Source: DATGZX01 sp035296965 (GTDB taxonomy: Bacteria; Planctomycetota; Planctomycetia; Gemmatales; Gemmataceae). From it: a stretch of 8,514 nt of DNA. Location of the stretch: the NCBI GenBank assembly GCA_035296965.1, contig DATGZX010000445.1, positions 1 to 8,514 on the forward strand, in the 5' to 3' direction. Below the pieces are notes generated by a model that was given only the letters and a program-made list of their open reading frames with translations, was not told the DNA's origin and made no database searches. Made by a program: the position numbers and the translations under genes. Shown piece by piece: positions 1-6,918 of this stretch (positions are counted from its first letter, which is position 1; every line of letters begins with the position of its first letter).

Positions 1-1
1 C

Positions 2-139
2 TTAGGCGGCCACATGAACCGCAAGAGCGACGGCAATCCCGGCTGGCTGGTTCTGTGGCGCGGCTGGACGAAGCTGCAATCCATGCTCGACGGCGCCGAG
101 GCTGAACGCCGTCGTCGAAAATTATGCCGGGTAACTTAA
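2..139 (+). CDS. IS4-family (Tn5-type) transposase, C-terminal fragment
   Basis: The last 45 codons of a plus-strand reading frame enter from the left edge and end at TAA 137-139. The peptide begins LGGHMNRKSDGNPGWLVLWR and continues RGWTKLQSML. The LGG-x-x-N/R-RK-x-DG-x-PGW--LWRGW-KLQ pattern is typical of the C-terminal (Tn5-like dimerisation) region of IS4-family DDE transposases. The catalytic DDE residues would lie upstream, outside the window, so activity cannot be judged. The stop overlaps the end of the truncated minus-strand gene 122-547, so the element end lies within a few bases of position 140, and the transposase reads almost to the element's tip. The family call is recognition from memory; another DDE group with a similar tail is possible. 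Confidence 0.75.
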   Translation, partial: LGGHMNRKSDGNPGWLVLWRGWTKLQSMLDGAEAERRRRKLCRVT

Positions 140-547
140 GCCATTGCACCCCGCCTTTGTCAGCAGCGGGACAATCTGGTGTTCGAACGAGACTGAGATC
201 GGGTTCTTGAAGCCCCTCACTGCAACGGCAACCCGCGCTTGCTGTCCGTCGTGGTGAACCCGAATCTCGGTTGTTCCTTCGTCAACAGGTTCGATCAATC
301 CGGTTTCATCGACGCGAGCGATGCGCGGGTTCGCGACCTCATAGCGGACGCGACGTGTGAGATCGACTTGACCGCTTTTCGGATCGCTGATGCGAACCAG
401 CAGCTGCTGCGTCGCTTCGGGACCGTCGAGGATCACCGTCGGCGGACTGACGCGGAGATCGGCCCAGGCGGGCGCGGGGAGACTGAGGGTCGCAAGTGTC
501 GCCACGGCCGTGAACCACACCCCCTGTCCGGTGACCCTACGGATCAT
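122..547 (-). pseudogene. Secreted Ig-like/cytochrome-type protein (DUF1549/DUF1553 class), truncated by an insertion
   Basis: The reading frame gives 141 residues from ATG 547-545, chosen because GGAGG (557-553) lies 5 nt upstream; an in-frame start at 583 lacks that support. Residues 1-29 form a Sec signal peptide (MIRR, then a hydrophobic stretch ending LPAPAWA). Residues about 33-111 fit a bacterial Ig-like (Big_2) domain, with the features RISDPKSGQVDLT, ARVDETGLIEPVDEGTTEI and VAVRGF. Residues 120-136 (FEHQIVPLLTKAGCNG) match the start of the planctomycete cytochrome-type motif, which normally continues to a CHG. Here the frame turns into LSYPA and stops (TAA, 124-122) inside the transposase end. 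The expected DUF1549 and DUF1553 domains, several hundred residues, are absent. The Ig-like domain precedes the cysteine motif, whereas in the intact relative at 4674-6896 it follows it. The gene sits 38 nt downstream of a DUF1501 relic, like a broken second copy of that kind of operon. The product is probably non-functional. Confidence 0.8.
137..142. mobile_element. Junction between the IS4-type element and the disrupted minus-strand gene
   Basis: The homology of the minus-strand gene (KAGCNG, codons ending near 140) stops where the transposase coding sequence ends (TAA 137-139). The element tip is therefore within about 137-142. Read inward from here it starts CTTAAGTTACCCGGC. The left end of the element is outside the window, so neither the terminal inverted repeat nor a target-site duplication can be confirmed. 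Confidence 0.55.
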
Positions 548-552
548 CCCAA

Positions 553-557
553 CCTCC
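553..557 (-). promoter_or_regulatory. Shine-Dalgarno sequence that sets the start at 547
   Basis: GGAGG on the minus strand, 5 nt before ATG 547-545. It favours this ATG over the upstream in-frame start at 583 and places the signal peptide at the very N-terminus. Confidence 0.7.
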
Positions 558-584
558 TCGAACCCAACGTAACGAAAACCCAAT

Positions 585-907
585 TCACGTCAACACTCCC
601 TTCATGGATTCGCCGCCGCAGGTGATCACGATTGGCCGGCCGATGCGATCTGTAACGGTCAAGTGGGGGCCGATACGCAGCAACTGGTAGATCGTGGCCA
701 CAAGGTTGGCAGGCGAAACGGGATCGCTCACCCGGTAGGCGGCCTGCTTGCCGGTGGCACTGTAGACCATCCCGGCCTTGACGTCTCCGCCCGTGAGCAG
801 GCCGAACCCGCACTGCGGCCAGTGGTCCCGGCCCAGGGCGGCGATAAGGGTTCTTACCCCAACCAGTGTAACACGGCCAGCAGGTCTTCCAACGGCTATT
901 CGTGGAG
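585..907 (-). pseudogene. DUF1501-family protein, C-terminal relic with stop and frameshift
   Basis: The last 82 codons of the minus-strand frame ending at TGA 587-585 read GRDHWPQCGFGLLTGGDVKAG, then MVYSATGKQAAY and PVSPANLVATIYQLLRIGP. This is the usual C-terminal region of DUF1501 proteins (GRDHW motif, then a product-ID and PV-P-DL-ATI segment). Upstream, another frame gives LHE-stop-PLEDLLAVLHWLG (about 907-857), which resembles the segment before the GEFGRTP motif, but it contains TAG (898-896) and TAA (856-854). A frameshift or small deletion near 850-857 joins the two parts. The N-terminal two thirds are missing. The relic ends 38 nt before the truncated cytochrome-type gene at 547, so the two were probably one operon. 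The 585-835 part is confident; the 857-907 extension is weaker. It is a paralogue of the intact DUF1501 gene at 3318-4658, not a copy of it: the matched C-terminal residues differ clearly. Confidence 0.7.
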
Positions 908-980
908 CTGGAACGAATACAGATCTCCCCGGAGGAACAAACATTCCTTTCCAGATTGATGTTTGCCTCCACGGAATCGC

Positions 981-1237
981 GCGCCGGACGGAATCACCCT
1001 GGCGGCGGGCAATTGGAATCAAGGTCAGGTCCAGTTGTGGGATACGAGCAGCGAGCAACCGGGCCGTACTCTCGGAACGCTTTGCCGACAGCTTTTTTTC
1101 CCAACTTCTACAGTTTCATGGGGAACTCCTCGATAGCTCTTTCGCCTGAGGGCAGAAGCGTAGCATTTGCCAGCCGGACGTCCGGTATGTTCGGCCGCGG
1201 CCTCATCCGGTTGCACGATGTTTCCAGCGGGCAGGAG
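981..1237 (+). pseudogene. WD40-repeat protein, decayed fragment in two frames
   Basis: Two WD40 blade-like segments lie on the plus strand in different frames. The first, about 981-1082, reads APDGITLAAGNWNQGQ followed by VQLWDTSSEQPGRTL. The second, about 1133-1237, reads IALSPEGRSVAFASRTSG, then LIRLHDVSSGQE. Both follow the blade pattern (F/L)SPDG-x-(T/S)LA--S---G-V-LWD---G. The first frame closes at TAG 1134-1136, and the second frame is not continuous with it. A T7 run at 1093-1099 lies between them and is a plausible frameshift site. A weak third blade hint (RGHANSV, about 1272-1292) follows. No start codon or complete propeller is present. WD40 domains are protein-interaction scaffolds and are very common in planctomycetes. 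The fragment is probably not expressed as a functional protein. Confidence 0.6.
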
Positions 1238-1383
1238 GGAGGCCAAGGCCTTGGCCGCGGCTAAGGAATGACCAGAGGCCACGCGAACTCTGTTCCAAGA
1301 GGAGCGCCGTTACCTGAAAGGTGTCCATTTCTTGTAGGCGAACCGCTCGATTAACTGGTGGCGAAGATACGATGAATCACGCC

Positions 1384-1572
1384 CTGGATGAAAACATGGC
1401 TATGCGACTCGCAGCCGCACAAACACTCGCGCTCTGCGGGCCCAACGCGCAGGCTGCGGTTCCAGCCCTGATCGAGGCGCTCAAGGACTCTAAAACGATC
1501 ATTCACCGCAATGCTACAGTTGCACTCGGAAAGATCGGCCCAGTCGCCATTGACGTGGTCCCTGCGGCTATT
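1384..1572 (+). pseudogene. HEAT-repeat protein, fragment
   Basis: On the plus strand about 63 codons read MAMRLAAAQTLALCGPNAQ, AAVPALIEALKDSKTIIH, RNATVALGKIGPVAIDVVPA. This is almost two PBS-lyase-type HEAT repeats: (V/M)R-AAA-AL---GP-A--AVPALI-ALKD, then RN---ALGKIGP. The frame opens at 1321, but residues before about 1384 do not look like HEAT repeats. After about 1572 the frame runs antisense through the 3' end of the PPC-domain gene and loses all similarity, so the repeat is cut there. Such repeats form alpha-solenoid scaffolds. The fragment could be the remains of a WD40-HEAT protein together with 981-1237, but the frames differ and about 150 nt of unrecognised sequence separates them. 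Confidence 0.6.
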
Positions 1573-3283
1573 TCTTCTCAATGGCAGTCAGCCAGACTGA
1601 TTCGAAGGCGGCACCCAATTTCGGTGTTGTTCGAGCGACCCGCTGCAGGACTTTCGGCTTGGTCGCTTTGCCTATGATTCGAATCGGACCAGAAAAAGCG
1701 GCTCCAGTCGAGACGAACTTGAGCGTGACGTTGGCGGCAGTGACTCCGGTCGGCTCGGATGTCAGCGCCGGGGCGGTCACACCCGCAGGCAGTCCGACCA
1801 CCTCGATGTTGATTGGGCCAATTGATCCAGCTGGCGTTGTCCGCCGCTGGACCGTGATCGACAACTCGGCGGGTTTGCCGGGCGTCACGACGATATTGTC
1901 GGGGCCGGAGGACAATTCGAAATCGGGCTCCTCCATCCGAATGGTAAGGCGATACCAGCAGCGGTCTCCGCCTTGTTGGTAGCGGTCGCCGACGAACAAC
2001 CGATGGACCCCGTCTTTAGCAGCGACATGGGTGAACGCAGCGTCCCGCGTGGCACCAGTGCCATCGACGTCAGCGACCGTGGTCCCGTCCGGGGCCGTCA
2101 TCTTTACGACAGGATCGAGCGGAAAGTCCAGGCTGCGCGATTCCACTGAAACGACGACAGGTTGTCCTTTTTTCAGTGCAATGCGGAATTCGTCGGTCTG
2201 TCCTGCTTTCCGTAAACAGCCTGTGACCGATGTTGATGGGGCCAGGGTCAGTGGATTATTGGAATCGGTGTAGGCAAGGCCGGCAACGGCAGCATGCGGA
2301 GTCAACCGGACTCGTGCTGATCCAGCGAACCGTGGATCGAACGCGAATCCCAGCTTTGCGTCGGGTGAATTGCGCAGATCGTCCAGCACTTCGCACTCCT
2401 GGTACTCCCCTCGTTTCGAGCCACCGAAGGGAAGAACCGGCACTCTGGTATTCGGGGGAACATTCCAACCGTGCAACTCGACGCTGCCGGGGGCCGTTTG
2501 CGGGACCGATAACGGAACGGCGTGCGTGATAAACGGTCCCGTGGTCAACGTCAGCCGATAAATGGAATGAGCACCACCGCTGAACCGAATCTCGGTGCCC
2601 GCTGTGGCCGGGAACGCGAATATCCTGACGACGTGGGATCCGGACTTGGCAGCCGTGAATGCCAGCCGCGGGTCCAGTTGGACATCGTCATGATTCTCGG
2701 CGAGAACGACGCCCTCTGGAGACACCACCTGCAAGATGGCATCGATGGGGGAACCAAGTCGGGCGTAGGCATCGACGGCTGCGACCAACGTTTGACCGGC
2801 TTTCAACGGGACAGCGAAGCAGTCCACGTCGCCACTATTGAGAACGCCGTTGATGGTGACGTTCGGATCCGCAATTGCCTGGGCGGTTTTCGGCCTGTCG
2901 TTTGGCTCCTGCTCGTTGATCTCCTTCAGGTTGCCAACCAAGAACGGGACGGCCGCGGACGCCCCCTCGGCGTTGTAGAGGCGAATCCAGACGCGGTCAG
3001 CAGCCAAATCCCTGGGAATGAAAACCTCGAGCTTCCCTGATTCCTTGGCGGGAGCAAGTTCGAGACCCGGCGCCCAGACCTTGATCGGCCAGGAAAACGA
3101 ACCGTGGCATGTGACAATGACTCGTGTCCCGCGCTGTCCGCCGGCAGGAAATAGATGCGACAGGGTAGGCGGAGCCGCGGCGGCGCGGCCTGTGGCGAAC
3201 AGCAACCCGACGGCGAGGATGACGCAGCGAACCCGTTGCACGTCATCGGCGAGATGGAATGACCCGCTCACGTCCTTTAGCAT
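1568..3283 (-). CDS. Secreted PPC (pre-peptidase C-terminal) domain protein
   Basis: The reading frame gives 571 residues from ATG 3283-3281 (AGGA 4 nt upstream); an in-frame TTG at 3301 would add six residues. After a charged N-terminus, residues about 19-38 are a hydrophobic Sec-type export signal (CVILAVGLLFATGRAAAA). Residues about 39-116 are an IPT/TIG-like beta domain (PPTLSHLFPAGGQRGTRVIV). Residues about 123-246 form a PPC domain: NEQEPNDRPKTAQAI, then NGVLNSGDVDCFAVPLKAGQ and SPEGVVLAENHD. Residues about 345-450 form a second PPC-like domain (GCLRKAGQTDEFRIALKKGQ). The C-terminal about 115 residues are a further beta-rich domain. No protease or other catalytic motif is visible. PPC domains are non-enzymatic secreted or surface modules, so a binding or structural role is inferred. 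It is the last gene of the minus-strand operon, 34 nt after the DUF1501 gene, and its stop abuts the HEAT relic. No clear terminator follows. Confidence 0.85.
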   Translation of the reverse strand: MLKDVSGSFHLADDVQRVRCVILAVGLLFATGRAAAAPPTLSHLFPAGGQRGTRVIVTCHGSFSWPIKVWAPGLELAPAKESGKLEVFIPRDLAADRVWIRLYNAEGASAAVPFLVGNLKEINEQEPNDRPKTAQAIADPNVTINGVLNSGDVDCFAVPLKAGQTLVAAVDAYARLGSPIDAILQVVSPEGVVLAENHDDVQLDPRLAFTAAKSGSHVVRIFAFPATAGTEIRFSGGAHSIYRLTLTTGPFITHAVPLSVPQTAPGSVELHGWNVPPNTRVPVLPFGGSKRGEYQECEVLDDLRNSPDAKLGFAFDPRFAGSARVRLTPHAAVAGLAYTDSNNPLTLAPSTSVTGCLRKAGQTDEFRIALKKGQPVVVSVESRSLDFPLDPVVKMTAPDGTTVADVDGTGATRDAAFTHVAAKDGVHRLFVGDRYQQGGDRCWYRLTIRMEEPDFELSSGPDNIVVTPGKPAELSITVQRRTTPAGSIGPINIEVVGLPAGVTAPALTSEPTGVTAANVTLKFVSTGAAFSGPIRIIGKATKPKVLQRVARTTPKLGAAFESVWLTAIEKK

Positions 3284-3317
3284 CTTGTCCTGCCTTGGCA
3301 ATCGCTTGGCGCCTGGG

Positions 3318-4658
3318 TCACGTAGACGACATCAATTCCGCAATGGGACGTGGATCGCTGACCAGGTGGGATGGTCGGCCCGTGCCGTTGTACAGGATCT
3401 TGTCCGGCTTGATCCCGAGTTTGAGATAGACACTGGAGACGAGGTTCTCGGGAGTGTAGATCCTTTCGACGGCAGCATAACCTTGGCGGTCGGTCGCGCC
3501 CACCACCTTGCCACGGGGAGTGCCGCAGCCTGCTACCAGGACGGAGATCGCGCTGGACCAGTGGTCGCGGCCAGGCGTCGATGCGCCGGAAAGTGTGGAG
3601 ATTTTCGGTGTTCGGCCAAATTCACCCATCACCAGAACGAGCGTTGTGTCAAGCAAACCACGCTGGTCGAGATCTTCGATGAGGGCGGCGACCACACTAT
3701 CCATTTGCTGCCCTTGCTTCCTGAACGCAGGGAAGATGTTCGAATGGTGATCCCAGCCCCCATTGACGAGGGTGACGAAAGGCACGCCGGCCTCGACAAG
3801 CCGGCGTGCGAGCAGGGCGCGCTGGCCCAGTGCGGTCCGGCCGAAACTATCGCGGACTCGATCGGGTTCGCGGTGAATTTCAAACGCTTGTTGGGCGGCG
3901 TGGGAGGTCATGATCGACACGGCTTGCTGGTAATTCTCATCGACTCCCAGCACTGGGTCGCTCACGGTACTGTCGTGGAATCGTTTGAATTGGTCCATCC
4001 GCGACCGCAACTTTCTCCGGCCAACGGCGCGGCCATCGCTCAACTCCGTGGGAATGGTCACGTCACGCACCTTGAACGACGCCTGGTTCGGATCGTCGCT
4101 CACGACAAACGGCGCGTGACGAGCTCCCAGGAAGCTTGGCCCGCCGGACCGGCTCATCTCGGGGATCGCAAAATAGGGAGGGAGCCCGTCTGGAGCACCT
4201 CGCTCGGCGGAAACGACCGATCCCATGCTGGGATGGAAACTGACGAAAGCCCCGCAACTGACGGGTATCCGAGTCGGGGCCCCGGTCATCATGTAGTGGT
4301 TACCGGCACCATGGTTGTTCTGATCGTGCTGTACGGAGCGAACGATCGTCAGCTTGCCGCTGATAGCCGCCAGCTGCTTCATGTTCTCGGAAAAGAATGC
4401 TCCGGGAATCTTCGTCTGAATCGGCTTAAACTCACCACGAACCTCGGCCGGCGCATTCGGTTTAGGATCAAAGGTTTCAATGTGGCTTGGCCCACCATCC
4501 AGCCAGAAGAGGATACAACTTGTTTTGGTGGCTGAGGGGTTGCCGGCAGTCGCCCGAGCCGTCAGTGCTTGAACAAATCCGCCGCCTAGCAGTGCTCCCA
4601 GGCCCAGTTTCAAGCAGTCGCGACGGCGAAGGCCTTCGCAGTTTTGATGAATCGTCAT
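3318..4658 (-). CDS. DUF1501-family Tat-exported protein
   Basis: The frame gives 446 residues from ATG 4658-4656; a GTG at 4667 is an alternative start three codons upstream. The N-terminus carries a twin-arginine signal (LRRRDCLKLGLGALLGG, residues about 10-26) typical of this family, so export is expected to be by the Tat route. Family landmarks are in order: CILFWLDGGPSHIETFDPKP (48-67), NNHGAGNHYMMTGA (114-127), GGWDHH (300-305), GEFGRTPK (345-352), GRDHW (363-367) and a C-terminal LIPDKILYNGTGRP-like segment (415-429). DUF1501 is related to the alkaline-phosphatase/sulfatase fold; the DGG aspartate and the WDHH histidines are plausible metal ligands, but no substrate is established. The gene follows the DUF1549/DUF1553 gene by 6-15 nt and precedes the PPC gene by 34 nt, so all three are probably one transcript. 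Length and motifs are complete. Many genomes annotate it as 'sulfatase-like' or 'DUF1501 domain-containing'. Confidence 0.92.
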   Translation of the reverse strand: MTIHQNCEGLRRRDCLKLGLGALLGGGFVQALTARATAGNPSATKTSCILFWLDGGPSHIETFDPKPNAPAEVRGEFKPIQTKIPGAFFSENMKQLAAISGKLTIVRSVQHDQNNHGAGNHYMMTGAPTRIPVSCGAFVSFHPSMGSVVSAERGAPDGLPPYFAIPEMSRSGGPSFLGARHAPFVVSDDPNQASFKVRDVTIPTELSDGRAVGRRKLRSRMDQFKRFHDSTVSDPVLGVDENYQQAVSIMTSHAAQQAFEIHREPDRVRDSFGRTALGQRALLARRLVEAGVPFVTLVNGGWDHHSNIFPAFRKQGQQMDSVVAALIEDLDQRGLLDTTLVLVMGEFGRTPKISTLSGASTPGRDHWSSAISVLVAGCGTPRGKVVGATDRQGYAAVERIYTPENLVSSVYLKLGIKPDKILYNGTGRPSHLVSDPRPIAELMSST

Positions 4659-4673
4659 GAGAGGCACTCACTT

Positions 4674-6896
4674 TCAGTCCACGAACAGGAACTCAGGGGT
4701 GTTCAGTATCGCCCAAAACAGGTCCTCGACGGCCTGTCGCCGATTGCCTGACACCGGCAGGTTGTCCAGAGCCACTTTCTTCTCGGAAGCGGTTGGGAAA
4801 CGACAATAGGCCAGCAAATACAACTCTTCCACGATCTTTTCGTTGGATGCGTCGCTGGAGGCCAGTCTCGCCGGCCTGGCGGAGTCGAGAGCCAATTTGC
4901 GGTTCAGCGCGGGTGCGTTCATCAGGTGCAGGATTTGAGGAGTCGTCGATTGCGAGTTACGTTCGCAGGGGGGGTCCAGATTCGGGTCCGGCCGGCCAAA
5001 CGTGTCCAGGAAGAGCGAGGAGGCTCGAAAGTTCCAGAGCTGAGTCGCCCGTGAACCTGGCGCCATCGCCGCAAAAGGTTCCTCGACCTCCAGCACGTCG
5101 TTGACCGCGTCAAGCAGGATCTCCGCCCGCATCCGTTCGCGGTAATAACGTGAGAAGTTCCTTAGGTCAGCTCCATTTCGCTCGGCCGGTGTCGTACTCA
5201 GACCAAACACGTAGGAGGTCATGATTTTGCGAATCAGTTTCTTGATGTCGTAACCATTCCGACGGAAATCATCGGCGAGCGCATCGAGCAGCGGCCCGTT
5301 CGAGGGTGGATTCGTGGCGCGAATGTCGTCCACCGGCTCCAGGAGACCTTGCCCCATTACTTCTTTCCAGATGCGGCTCGCCATCACCCTTGCGAAATAC
5401 GGATTGTCCGGGCCGGTCATCCACTTAGCAAGGAGTTCACGAGGATCATCCTTCGGACCGAGCGTGAGAGGCAGTCCGGCCAAGGATTTCGGCTTCACGG
5501 GGGCCCCCGTTCGCCCGTGAAGGAGCTGCCCGGACTCGGTCGAAAAGATCATCTCCTCCCCGCCTGAGATCGGGGGAGATAGTCCTTCTCCTTTGTGGCC
5601 GACACGAGCGAAGAAGGCCGCGAAGCCGTAAAAGTCGTCCTGGCTCCAAACCTCGAACGGATGGTGATGGCACTTGACGCATTCAAGGCGAACACCGAGA
5701 AAGAGTTGACTGATCGAGGCGCCGATTTCAACCGGATCGGGCCGATCGCGGAAAATAACCACCGCCCCATTGCGCCACGAGCTCCCCTTCGCCGTGACCA
5801 GCTCACGCACGAACTGATCATAGGGTTTATTCTTTCGGAATGAGTCCCGCAGCCACGCGTCCAGATTCCAAACGGCCTTGATCCCGGCGCGGTAGGGATT
5901 GGGTCGGAGCAAGTCTGCCCATTTGTTTGCCCAGAAGTCGGCATATTCCGGCCGCTCGAGCAAGTGATCAACGAGCCTCGCACGTTTGTCCCGGTGCTTG
6001 TCAGCGAGGAAGGCTCGCGTTTCCGCAGGTGTTGGCAACCGTCCGATCGCCCGCAGATAAGCCCGGCGATGAAACGTCGCGTCGCTCGCCGGCGGCGACG
6101 GCAAGAGGCGGAGCAGTTTGAGCTTTTTCCAGACCAGGTCATCGATTTCGTTGTTTTGGGGCAGCTGCTGATAGGCCTTGTCCGGAACCTTGCCGGGGAG
6201 AGGAATGATGACGGAGCAAACGGCGATGTTGTTCATGTAGCGTGCCATGATGGCGGCTTCGCCGGGTAGCTCGCCAGCCTTCACCATTCCATCTCCGGCA
6301 ACGGCGACGAGCGTCGTGTCGTTAGACTGGAATGCGCTGCCTTCCGTGACATCTCTCCGGAGGCCGTCCGAGTACTCCGCGAACACCCGTAGTTCGAAGT
6401 TCTTTCCGGGAGCAAGAATCCGTATCGCTGGCTCGACCACGAGGCGCAACAGTTTGGGCGCATCGACGGGCGTACGCGGGGATCCTGCCCGAATCCAGGC
6501 TTGCAGAAGTTGATAGGGCCGGCTCCCCACGTCGAATCTCTTGCCGCCGCCGTGTGGCATTTGCCCAGTCGGCTTGCATAGGAGCAGACTATTTTCCACA
6601 GACGAAAACGACACGCGCCTGCCGCGAGATTCATGGATGAGTGCACTGTAGTCGAAATCGGAATCGAATCCGAGCAGAGAGAGGGCGAATCCCCTCTGGC
6701 CCCGCGATTTTCCGTGACAGGCCCCCGCGTTGCAGCCAAACCGCGTCAGCAAAGGCTGCACATCGAATTCGAAGGTTACAATATTCGAGTCGGTAGACCT
6801 GGTCGGCTCCGAAGCAGGCAGTTTCGCACCGGCGCTCAAGCTGATGACTAAAGCCAGCCCGAGGCCCCTTGTCACCGTCACTGTCCGTCGAGGCAT
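4674..6896 (-). CDS. Secreted cytochrome-like DUF1549/DUF1553 protein with Ig-like domain
   Basis: The frame gives 740 residues from ATG 6896-6894, supported by AAGGAG with 8-nt spacing; an in-frame TTG six codons upstream lies over that site and is less likely. Residues 1-29 are a Sec signal peptide. Residues about 42-62 contain FEFDVQPLLTRFGCNAGACH, a cytochrome-type Cx4CH motif. Residues about 154-234 are a bacterial Ig-like (Big_2) domain. Residues about 250-430 match DUF1549 (PSCyt2) and include a canonical CxxCH heme c site (CVKCH, 406-410). Residues about 486-735 match DUF1553 (PSD1), with NPYFARVMASRIWKEVMGQG and the CERNSQSTTPQILHLMN motif. The family is abundant in planctomycetes and is thought to be extracytoplasmic, but its reaction is unknown; a redox or electron-transfer role is inferred only from the heme motif. 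It is the first gene of the operon with the DUF1501 and PPC genes. All domains appear complete. Confidence 0.93.
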   Translation of the reverse strand: MPRRTVTVTRGLGLALVISLSAGAKLPASEPTRSTDSNIVTFEFDVQPLLTRFGCNAGACHGKSRGQRGFALSLLGFDSDFDYSALIHESRGRRVSFSSVENSLLLCKPTGQMPHGGGKRFDVGSRPYQLLQAWIRAGSPRTPVDAPKLLRLVVEPAIRILAPGKNFELRVFAEYSDGLRRDVTEGSAFQSNDTTLVAVAGDGMVKAGELPGEAAIMARYMNNIAVCSVIIPLPGKVPDKAYQQLPQNNEIDDLVWKKLKLLRLLPSPPASDATFHRRAYLRAIGRLPTPAETRAFLADKHRDKRARLVDHLLERPEYADFWANKWADLLRPNPYRAGIKAVWNLDAWLRDSFRKNKPYDQFVRELVTAKGSSWRNGAVVIFRDRPDPVEIGASISQLFLGVRLECVKCHHHPFEVWSQDDFYGFAAFFARVGHKGEGLSPPISGGEEMIFSTESGQLLHGRTGAPVKPKSLAGLPLTLGPKDDPRELLAKWMTGPDNPYFARVMASRIWKEVMGQGLLEPVDDIRATNPPSNGPLLDALADDFRRNGYDIKKLIRKIMTSYVFGLSTTPAERNGADLRNFSRYYRERMRAEILLDAVNDVLEVEEPFAAMAPGSRATQLWNFRASSLFLDTFGRPDPNLDPPCERNSQSTTPQILHLMNAPALNRKLALDSARPARLASSDASNEKIVEELYLLAYCRFPTASEKKVALDNLPVSGNRRQAVEDLFWAILNTPEFLFVD

Positions 6897-6904
6897 GTAC
6901 AGTG

Positions 6905-6918
6905 CTCCTTGCAAGGAG
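6905..6918 (-). promoter_or_regulatory. Perfect 14-bp palindrome containing the Shine-Dalgarno sequence of the operon's first gene
   Basis: CTCCTTGCAAGGAG is identical on both strands. On the minus-strand transcript the AAGGAG half (6910-6905) is the ribosome binding site, 8 nt before ATG 6896. The RNA could fold into a 5-bp stem with a TGCA loop that hides the site, or the DNA could be a dimer operator. The base pattern is seen directly; any regulatory function is inferred. Confidence 0.5.

Noticed and set aside
902..1000. Plus-strand peptide MELERIQISPEEQTFLSRLM as the N-terminus of the WD40 gene
   Set aside because: It is in the frame of the second blade but not of the first, has no family resemblance, and overlaps the possible upstream part of the DUF1501 relic.
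3018..4535. A 505-codon plus-strand open frame
   Set aside because: It lies wholly antisense to the DUF1501 gene and the 5' end of the PPC gene, both with clear family motifs. Its translation has no recognisable domain and reflects high GC.
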